A stretch of 20,000 nt of DNA from Neocallimastix lanati (nom. inval.) (lineage: Eukaryota > Neocallimastigomycota > Neocallimastigomycetes > Neocallimastigales > Neocallimastigaceae), in NCBI GenBank assembly GCA_016946835.1, contig JACVTC010000021.1:57501-77500 (forward strand), given 5' to 3'. Position numbers and translations under genes: made by a program. Below the pieces are notes generated by a model, which was not told the DNA's origin, ran no database searches, and worked only from the letters and a program-made list of their open reading frames with translations. Each line of letters opens with the position of its first letter. The stretch's first letter is position 1. Positions 1 through 11,340 of this stretch are shown here, piece by piece.

Positions 1-4357
<4,357 letters not shown>

Positions 4358-4420
4358 ATATGATTAAAATAATAAATAAAGCCAATTTAAATTTTTTATA
4401 TTTTTATTTTAAATTAAAAA
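4358..4420. other. 3' flank of the ABC transporter gene
   Basis: AT-rich sequence after the TAA stop, with AATAAATAAA within 20 bases of the stop as a possible poly-A signal. No coding sequence seen. Confidence 0.4.
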
Positions 4421-4522
4421 AGTAAAAAATATTTAAAATCTAAATTATAAAAAAAAAAAAAATAAAATAAAAAAAAAAAAAAAAAAAAGTAACAAATATT
4501 TAAAGTCTAAATTATAAAAAAA

Positions 4523-4557
<35 letters not shown>

Positions 4558-4586
4558 CAAATATTTAAAGTCTAAATTATAAAAAA

Positions 4587-4643
<57 letters not shown>

Positions 4644-4710
4644 CAAATATTTAAAATCTAAATTATAAAAAAATAAAAAAAAAAAAAAAAGTAACAAATA
4701 TTTAAAATCT

Positions 4711-4760
<50 letters not shown>
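4421..4760 (+). repeat. Family A array: five copies of a 28-bp core, each followed by poly-A
   Basis: A conserved core, starting GTAACAAATATTTAAA and ending CTAAATTATA, occurs five times. The copies begin at about 4422, 4489, 4554, 4640 and 4691, and A-runs of variable length (up to about 51 A) separate them. The first copy reads GTAAAAAAT in place of GTAACAAAT. Core sequence is kept while A-run length varies, giving periods of 51-86 bp. The reverse complement of the same core occurs twice at about 10266-10340. Confidence 0.88.
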
Positions 4761-4762
<2 letters not shown>

Positions 4763-5159
4763 TATAATAAACCGTATAAATTATTAATAAATATAAATAA
4801 AATAAAATAAACCAAAATACTCAATTAAATATGAACATACCAACATACAGATTATAAATATATTTCGTATTATAAATAAAAAATATGTATATATACTACA
4901 AATATTTAATATTTAAAAATATTTTTATTATTAAATATGTATTTATAAATTTTTTTTTATAAAATTTTTTTTTTAATACTTTTAATTAATTATGTGTAAG
5001 AAACCTGGATAAATTTATTAATAATTAATAATCTGTCTTTCTTATTTAATACATTAATTTAATACATTAAATTATTGTATTAATTTTATCCAATTATATT
5101 TCATGTATTAAGATAATATTAATTAAAGTAATTATACTTTATACTTAATATAAAAGTAG
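4763..5159. other. AT-rich intergenic DNA
   Basis: Nothing coding, no RNA gene and no ordered repeat recognised. It holds short direct repeats such as TTTAATACATTAA near 5050. Confidence 0.5.
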
Positions 5160-5640
5160 TAATATAAAGATGAAGATTATAAGGAAATAGAAAATGATCT
5201 TGGATATATTTAATATTAAAGTTTAATACAAGCTATGATTGATAAAACATTAATTTATATAAATAAAAATTTAAATATAGATATTAATTACAATAGTAGA
5301 TTAATAAATATGAAAAAGGAATTTACTAAATACTGCATTATCTTTACAAATCTTATAAATAGTACTACTATTCCTATTCATAATCCCTAGTCCAATAAGT
5401 ACAACTTAATTTGATTGAATTAGAGCAAGTAATTTCTTCATTATGCTTTTCTTGAATTTCTTAGTTAAGTCTTGTAAGTTTTTTCATCGTTAATTCTTTC
5501 TTCTTTAATCCCATTCATGCTTTTTCAGTTTATTTTTATATTTTTGCAAATGGAATGCAATATAGAGAACTTAAGGCTTTTCTTTTTTTATTACCCTTTT
5601 TAAATAAAAATCTAATTTTCGCATAAAAGGGCATAAACTA
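5160..5640. pseudogene. Possible decayed gene relic, unidentified
   Basis: This stretch is less repetitive and somewhat richer in GC than its surroundings. On + there is a 51-codon open frame from ATG 5235 to TAG 5390, preceded by a short coding-like piece (about 5165-5215) that runs into TAA. On -, about 5400-5600 has short open pieces rich in Lys/Glu broken by stops. No domain is recognisable and no splice model joins the pieces convincingly. It could be a dead transposon or gene fragment, or chance. Confidence 0.2.
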
Positions 5641-5681
5641 ATACCTTAATATATATTTTTTTAAAATCTATAAAATAATTT

Positions 5682-5718
<37 letters not shown>

Positions 5719-5882
5719 TAGTTGTATAAAATATTATAATATCTTATAATTTTAATCATAATTGAAATGGATTTTTTTTTTTTAACCCTTAATTATAATT
5801 TTTGCATAAATTAATATTAATTATTACATTTTGTTATTAATTAAATTTCTTAACCCTTAATTATAATTTTTACTACAAATAT
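5641..5882. other. AT-rich spacer with a duplicated 22-bp motif
   Basis: Contains a TA dinucleotide run (about 5697-5720) and a segment starting TTAACCCTTAATTATAATTT that occurs twice (about 5782 and 5850). The last nine bases, TACAAATAT (5874-5882), form the left target duplication of the next element. Confidence 0.5.
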
Positions 5883-6158
5883 GGGTGTGGGACATTTCGC
5901 CAGGTTGCATTTCGCCATTTTTTTTTGAAAGCATGTGGCGTATTAAAAAAATGTGGCATTTCGCCAAATTGCAATTCGCCAAGTTGCATTTAGCCAAATT
6001 GAAAATTATTAAATAAATAAATAAATCAATAAATAAAATTAAATATTATTAATATCGCATAAAAACAATTTTTAAAAAAAAATATATTTTGAATTAATAT
6101 TTATTTATTTATTCATTTATTTATATCAATACTCCACTTGTCGAAATGCAACTCTCCC
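5883..6158 (-). mobile_element. Non-autonomous Mutator-like short element, copy 1 (276 bp)
   Basis: The element begins GGGTGTGGGACATTTCGCC and ends AACTCTCCC. It is flanked by a perfect 9-bp direct repeat, TACAAATAT (5874-5882 and 6159-6167). Both ends carry tandem, outward-facing variants of TTGCATTTCGCCAA. The middle is AT-rich (AAATAAATAAATCAATAAAT... TTTATTTATTCATT). There is no coding capacity. A 9-bp duplication with terminal and subterminal inverted repeats is typical of Mutator-like (MULE) elements; the superfamily call is inference. Orientation is opposite to copies 2 and 3. Confidence 0.85.
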
Positions 6159-6193
6159 TACAAATATTAATTATTATAAATTATTATTGAATT

Positions 6194-6236
<43 letters not shown>

Positions 6237-6390
6237 CTCTAACTATTAATTAATTATAATAATTTTATACCAAATACTATAATTATCTTTTTATTTTGAT
6301 AATTAATTTGTCATTTTCTAATTTATTTGTTATTAGTATTAAGTTATTTAATTATATATTACTTATTTATTTAATTACGCTGTATAAATT
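6159..6390. other. Spacer between element copies 1 and 2
   Basis: AT-rich, with a long T-run at about 6199-6236. Its last nine bases, GTATAAATT (6382-6390), are the left target duplication of copy 2. No gene seen. Confidence 0.5.
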
Positions 6391-6709
6391 GGGAGAGTTG
6401 CATTTCCCCAAATTGCATTTCGCCAAGTAGCTTTTCGCCAGGTTGCATTTCGACAAGTAGAGTATTGATATAAATAAATGAATAAATAAATAAATATTAA
6501 TTCAAAATATATTTTTTTTTAAAATTGTTTTTATGCAATATTAATAATATTTAATTTTATTTATTGATTTATTTATTTATTTAATAATTTTCAACTTGGC
6601 GAAATGCAACTTGGCGAATTGCAATTTGGCGAAATGCCACATTTTTTTAATACGCCACATGCTTTCAAAAAAATTGGCGAAATGCAATCTGGCGAAATGC
6701 CCCGCACCC
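6391..6709 (+). mobile_element. Non-autonomous Mutator-like short element, copy 2 (319 bp)
   Basis: Starts GGGAGAGTTGCATTTCCCC and ends GGCGAAATGCCCCGCACCC. It is flanked by a perfect 9-bp duplication, GTATAAATT (6382-6390 and 6710-6718). It is the reverse complement of copy 1 along its length and has additional TTGCATTTCGCCAA units at one end. The segment with TACGCCACATGCTTTC (from about 6651) is shared by all three copies. No open reading frame. Confidence 0.87.
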
Positions 6710-6750
6710 GTATAAATTATTAAATATTTTTTTTATTTTTTTTATTTTTT

Positions 6751-6787
<37 letters not shown>

Positions 6788-6827
6788 AGGAGGCGGGTGT
6801 AGTAAAACCATAAGAGGTTTTTTTTTT
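6710..6827. other. T-rich spacer with a short GC-rich island
   Basis: After the target duplication come long T-runs, then a GC-richer stretch (6785-6818, containing AGGAGGCGGGTGTAG) directly before the family B array. The GGGTGTAG piece resembles the terminus of the 9-bp-duplication element and may be a relic; weak. Confidence 0.35.
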
Positions 6828-7190
6828 AATTCTGTATTCATTTTCTATTTTTTTTTTTTTAATTCTGTATTCATTTTCTATTTTTTTTTTTTTTTTAATT
6901 CTGTATTCATTTTCTATTTTTTTTTTTTTTAATTCTGTATTCATTTTCTATTTTTTTTTTTTTTTTTAATTCTGTATTCATTTTCTATTTTTTTTTTTTT
7001 TTTTTAATTCTGTATTCATTTTCTATTTTTTTTTTTTTTTAATTCTGTATTCATTTTCTATTTTTTTTTTTTTTAATTCTGTATTCATTTTCTATTTTTT
7101 TTTTTTTAATTCTGTATTCATTTTCTATTTTTTTTTTTTTAATTCTGTATTCATTTTCTATTTTTTTTTTTTAATTCTGTATTCATTTTC

Positions 7191-7224
<34 letters not shown>
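6828..7224 (-). repeat. Family B array: eleven copies of a 20-bp core separated by poly-T
   Basis: The core AATTCTGTATTCATTTTCTA recurs with almost no change. Copies start at about 6828, 6861, 6897, 6931, 6968, 7006, 7041, 7075, 7108, 7141 and 7173. T-runs of different lengths follow each copy, and the array ends in a long T-run. On the opposite strand each unit is a core followed by an A-run, as in family A. A further copy lies at 10238. Confidence 0.92.
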
Positions 7225-7226
<2 letters not shown>

Positions 7227-7434
7227 TTATTTAGAAATATTATTATTTAGTAAATAAAAAACTAAATAAGAATATATAAATATATATTTACAAATTTAAT
7301 AATAATTTGTAAGCAAGTGGATTTCATATTTATAAATACTAAATTTTTATGATATATACTTCAAAATAAAATATAATATTATAATAATATATATATTAAT
7401 ACATAATACATTATAGTTATTACCATCAAATAAT
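7225..7434. other. AT-rich intergenic DNA
   Basis: No gene, RNA or ordered repeat seen. Confidence 0.5.
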
Positions 7435-7640
7435 AATTTAATAAAAAATTCTCCATAAATTTATTTTTATTAAAATATTATTTATTTAATATATTATTTG
7501 CATTAAATTTTATAATAAAATTTTCCATAAATTTATTTTTATTAAAATATTAATTTATTTAATATATTATTTGTATTAAATTTTATAATAAAATTCTCCA
7601 TAAATTTATTTTTATTAAAATATTATTTATTTAATATGTA
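7435..7640. repeat. 72-73 bp tandem repeat, about three copies
   Basis: Units share TTCTCCATAAATTTATTTTT followed by ATTAAAATATT and TTATTTAATATATTATTTG. The CCATAAATTT landmark recurs at about 7453, 7525 and 7598. A fourth partial copy resumes at about 7717-7758, after an A-run. Confidence 0.85.
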
Positions 7641-7654
7641 TTTTATCAAATATT

Positions 7655-7685
7655 TAATTAATAAAGATGAAACAAGTTTGCTGCC

Positions 7686-7716
<31 letters not shown>
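7655..7716 (+). other. Possible short poly-A-tailed insertion in the 72-bp array
   Basis: A non-AT-rich piece, GATGAAACAAGTTTGCTGCC (7667 on), ends in 28 A (7689-7716). It interrupts the 72-bp array, which resumes at 7717. The sequences on either side of it, AAATATTTAATTAATA and AAATATTTATTTAATA, are nearly identical and could be a target duplication left by retroposition. Source transcript unknown. Confidence 0.35.
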
Positions 7717-7719
<3 letters not shown>

Positions 7720-7758
7720 TTATTTAATATATTATTTGCATTAAATTTTATATATTAA

Positions 7759-7881
7759 TTTATAATTGTAAATGATATATTGGAATTAATTTTATTTTTT
7801 TTTTATAAATTGTATTTATTAATTAAAATTTTAAATTTAAATAAATTTATTTTTCTTGGAGATTTTTTATTTATTAATATT

Positions 7882-7920
<39 letters not shown>

Positions 7921-8511
7921 TTTAAAAAAATAAAAAAAAAAAAAATGAAGGGAATATGAAAAAAATAATTAATATATATATATATTTATTAAAAGTTATT
8001 CATAGTAATTACATATTTTATATTTTGTTAATATTTTATATATTAATAGCAATTCATTAATCTTAAGTAATTTTATATTAATATTAATTTTTATATATTT
8101 TTATAAATATAAAATATATATAAAACAATAAAGATAAAAAATTATATAAATAAATATTTTATATATTTACGAATATTGCTACTATTTTATCTATAATGTG
8201 GATAGATTATTATTTATTTATAAATTAGTCTTTATTTATTATTTCTATTATATTATATAGTATATTCTGATGTAATTTACACAAATGAATATGTAACATA
8301 TTTTTAATATTTTGTTATTAAATCAATTCCATAAATTAATAATAAATAAAGTTTTTTTTTTTTTTTTTTTTGTTTTACGAATATTAAAAATTTTAATTAA
8401 AATTTAATTTATTTTTATTTATTTTTATTTTAATTGGATAATTATGAAATTAGGTTACATTTTTATTATTTATTATATTATTGAATAAATTAAATATATT
8501 TTTCTTAAATG

Positions 8512-8573
<62 letters not shown>

Positions 8574-8940
8574 TAAAAAAGAAAGAAAAACAACTTTTAA
8601 TGTTAACAATAAATAAATAATAAAATGATTATAAAAAATGTTCTATAATATAATATATATTATATTTATTTATATTAATTATACAAACTTTATTAATACT
8701 AATTTTTATTTATGAATTATTTCTTTTACTAAATTTAATTATATAATAAAAATTAAATTACCTATTAAATAAGTTTTTCAAATCTTATTTTTTATTTTAT
8801 TAATGATAATTTTAAAACTAATATTTGAAAATATACAATAATATATGTTATTATATATTATTACTATTTAAAATCATTTATCTTAAATATTATAAATAAG
8901 TTACTTTATATTTTTATGTTTTTATTATAGTTCATTTAAA
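7759..8940. other. Gene-free AT desert with long homopolymers
   Basis: No credible reading frame, RNA gene or ordered repeat. Contains T-runs (about 7886-7918 and 8352-8371) and the longest homopolymer of the window, 57 A at 8514-8570. Confidence 0.6.
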
Positions 8941-8946
8941 AATAAG

Positions 8947-8954
8947 TATATAAG
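8947..8954 (+). promoter_or_regulatory. TATA-like box before the Cys-rich precursor gene
   Basis: GTATATAAGC lies about 66 bases before the ATG at 9020. Such motifs are common by chance at this base composition, so this is only a candidate. Confidence 0.25.
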
Positions 8955-9019
8955 CTTAAAAATTTTTCTAAAATAATTTATTTAAAACCATAAATTAATT
9001 AATAAATAAAAATTCAAAA

Positions 9020-9496
9020 ATGAAAATTTCTTTAAAGTTATTATTCCTTTTAAATTCACTATTTGTTTTAGGTAATACTATCAAGAGTAGTAACGATACT
9101 GTGGAAAGCTACGTCAAAAACATAATCGACTTTGATAATATTATAAAGTTACATTATGAAGATAATGTATCTAATGAAGCCCTCAGTTCCTACTTAGAAA
9201 ATGGTAAGAAATATGCCGAAGATTATTATATTTTAAATAATAAAGATCAAGATTTAAAAGATTTAGAACATAAAATAAATAAAGCCGTATTATCTTCGTT
9301 AGAGGAATCTGATTCAAAATATACTGGTGAACCTCTTTCAAAAAGAGATAACTGCCCTTGGTACAAGCGAGTTTATTGTGAACCAATGATTGTTGTATTT
9401 AATCAAGTTTGCTTAAGAAAATGTGGAAGAAAAGATACAAGATGCTTAAAAGATTTCTGTAACGATCAATATAATTGCTACTTAGATTGCCGTTAA
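9020..9496 (+). CDS. Secreted precursor of a cysteine-rich peptide (158 aa)
   Basis: A single-exon frame encodes an N-terminal signal peptide (MKISLKLLFLLNSLFVLGNT, residues 1-20). An acidic, cysteine-free pro-region follows (about 21-107), then a dibasic Lys-Arg (108-109, SKRD) suited to a Kex2-type protease. The 49-residue C-terminal part has eight cysteines spaced C-x7-C-x10-C-x3-C-x6-C-x4-C-x5-C-x3-C and a net charge near +3. All cysteines lie after the dibasic site, which is what a processed, disulfide-stabilised peptide would show. The two C-x3-C pairs recall helical-hairpin peptides, but I do not recognise the family. Start choice: first ATG, directly heading the signal peptide. It stands alone in AT-rich DNA and its composition contrasts sharply with the flanks. 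Function unknown. Confidence 0.85.
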   Translation: MKISLKLLFLLNSLFVLGNTIKSSNDTVESYVKNIIDFDNIIKLHYEDNVSNEALSSYLENGKKYAEDYYILNNKDQDLKDLEHKINKAVLSSLEESDSKYTGEPLSKRDNCPWYKRVYCEPMIVVFNQVCLRKCGRKDTRCLKDFCNDQYNCYLDCR

Positions 9497-9524
9497 AAAG
9501 TAAACCATAAAAATTAAAATAAAA

Positions 9525-9685
9525 AATATTAGATTAAAAATAAATAAAGTAAAAAATATATATATATATATATATAAGAAAGTAAAATAAAATAAAATAT
9601 ATTTTGATTAAAAATAAATAAAGTTAAAAAAATATATATACATATATATATAGGAAAGTAAAATAAAATAAAATATATTAGATTA

Positions 9686-9700
<15 letters not shown>
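9525..9700. repeat. 73-76 bp tandem repeat, about 2.3 copies
   Basis: Units start GATTAAAAATAAATAAAG at 9532 and 9605, with a partial copy at 9681. Each carries a (TA)n run followed by GAAAGTAAAATAAAATAAAA. It lies just after the stop of the Cys-rich precursor gene. Confidence 0.85.
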
Positions 9701-9719
<19 letters not shown>

Positions 9720-9730
9720 GAAAAAGAAAA

Positions 9731-9836
9731 AATAAATAAATAAGAAAATATTAAATAAATAAGAAAATATTAAATAAATAAGAAAATATTAAATAAATAA
9801 GAAAATATTAAATAAATAAGAAAATATTAAATAAAT
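9731..9836. repeat. 19-bp minisatellite, five copies
   Basis: The unit AAATAAATAAGAAAATATT repeats at an exact 19-bp period; the AAGAAAATATT landmark falls at 9742, 9761, 9780, 9799 and 9818. Confidence 0.92.
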
Positions 9837-9927
9837 TTAATAATCTTATTAAATAAATGTAATAAAAATACATATAACAAAAGAAAAAAAAAAAAAAAAG
9901 TAAAATTAAATCTGCTTAAATAAAGTT

Positions 9928-10187
9928 AAAGAAAAAAGTAAAATTAAATAAAATGAAAAATAATAAAGAAAAAAGTAAAATTAAATAAAATGAAAAATAA
10001 TAAAGAAAAAAGTAAAATTAAATAAAATGAAAAATAATAAAGAAAAAAGTAAAATTAAATAAAATGAAAAATAATAAAGAAAAAAGTAAAATTAAATAAA
10101 ATGAAAAATAATAAAGAAAAAAGTAAAATTAAATAAAATGAAAAATAATAAAGAAAAAAGTAAAATTAAATAAAATAATAAATAAAT
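9928..10187. repeat. 37-bp minisatellite, seven copies
   Basis: The landmark GTAAAATTAAATAAAATGAA begins at 9938, 9975, 10012, 10049, 10086 and 10123, and a seventh, 3'-shortened copy begins at 10160. The period is exactly 37 bp and copies are almost identical, which suggests recent expansion or active homogenisation. Confidence 0.94.
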
Positions 10188-10200
10188 TATAGCCCTATTC

Positions 10201-10360
10201 TTTTTTTCTATTTTTTTTTTTTTTTTTTTTTTTCATTAATTCTGTATTCATTTTTTATTTTTTTTTATATTATAGATTTTAAATAATTTTTACTTTTTTT
10301 TTTTTTTTTTTATATAATTTAGATTTTAAATATTTTTTACTTTTTTTTTTTTTTTTTTTA
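10201..10360 (-). repeat. Mixed site carrying family B and family A cores
   Basis: One family B core (AATTCTGTATTCA, 10238-10250) lies directly before two reverse-complement family A cores (about 10266-10293 and 10311-10340). T-runs separate them. The two families, arrayed separately at 4421 and 6828, are thus neighbours here in one polarity, with A-tails on the - strand. Confidence 0.8.
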
Positions 10361-10633
10361 TTTTTCCAATCTGTGAATGTCAAAATTAATATAAAACGTA
10401 AAACAATTACATTTCATTTCATACTGCTTATAATCATTGAATGATATATTTTATCATAAATGAAATAATATTGATATATATATAATTTATATAAAAATAT
10501 ATTATTATTATTATTGAAATAATGAAGGTGTCACAAATATATTATCATTTATTATTATTTTTTCTTTTTTTTTTTTTTTTTTTGTTTTTCATTTTCTTTT
10601 GTCTGTTATTTTATATTATTATCATATATTTTT
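10361..10633. other. AT-rich intergenic DNA
   Basis: No gene seen. Holds a T-run near 10561-10583. Confidence 0.5.
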
Positions 10634-10939
10634 CGTAAGGTTGCATTTCGCCAAGTGGCGTAGTATTAAAATGTTGCATTTCCCCAAGTTGCTTTTCGCC
10701 AGGTTGCATTTCGACAAGCAGAGTATTGGTATAAATAAATGAATAAATAAATAAATATTAATTCAAAATATATTTTTTTTAAAATTGTTTTTATGCGATA
10801 TTAATAATATTTAATTTTATTTATTGATTTATTTATTTATTTAATAATTTTCAATTTGGCGAAATGCAACATTTTTTTAATACGCCACATGCTTTCAAAA
10901 AAATTGGCGAAATGCAATTTGGCGAAATTCCCTACACCC
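10634..10939 (+). mobile_element. Mutator-like short element, copy 3 (one degraded end)
   Basis: The same orientation and core as copy 2, with the shared segment TACGCCACATGCTTTC and end GGCGAAATTCCCTACACCC. The left end is altered: it has an extra GTGGCGTAGTATTAAAATG segment, also known from the other arm of the element, and lacks the GGG terminus. The 9 bases after the right end (TTTTTTTCA) have only an imperfect counterpart on the left, so no clean target duplication is left. No coding capacity. Confidence 0.8.
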
Positions 10940-11168
10940 TTTTTTTCAATATTTATTTAATATTTATTTTAAATGAAGGATTAATTATTTAGAATTTAAA
11001 TATTTTATATTAATTTAAATTAAATATTTATATTATATATTATATTTATTTATAAATAATAAATCAATTTTAATTTTTTTTTTTAATTTAATAAAATTTC
11101 ATATTTATAACCTAATCCATAGTCATCAATAATATTAATATAATTTTTTTTAATAATTCTAAATAAAC
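10940..11168. other. AT-rich intergenic DNA
   Basis: No gene or ordered repeat seen. Confidence 0.5.
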
Positions 11169-11270
11169 AATGAATAAATATATATATAAAAAAGCAGTAC
11201 TATAAAATATAAATTAGAATACATATATTTTATAGTACTGCTGCTTTATTTTATTTTTTATTCATTATTT
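11169..11270. repeat. Foldback inverted repeat (hairpin)
   Basis: AAAGCAGTACTATAAAATATA (11191-11211) is matched in inverse by TATATTTTATAGTACTG + CTGCTTT (11224-11247), with a three-base CTG duplication as the only bulge and a 12-base loop. Outward, AATGAATAAA on the left pairs with TTTATTCATT on the right, extending the arms imperfectly to about 43-47 bp. It could be a small foldback transposon or a hairpin-RNA source. Confidence 0.7.
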
Positions 11271-11340
11271 TATTTATTATTCTTTATTCTTTTTTATTTT
11301 TATTTCTTTTATTTTTTATTTTTCATTTTTTTATTTTTAT
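11271..11340. other. T-rich tract beside the LINE 3' end
   Basis: Pyrimidine-rich simple sequence bordering the poly-A tail of the LINE on the opposite strand. Confidence 0.5.

Noticed and set aside
6828-7224. CRISPR array
   Set aside because: Repeats alternate with pure T-runs, not unique spacers, and the genome is eukaryotic.
9928-10187. Repeated 11-codon ATG...TAA micro-frames in the 37-bp array
   Set aside because: A by-product of an A-rich unit containing ATG and TAA; no translation signal.
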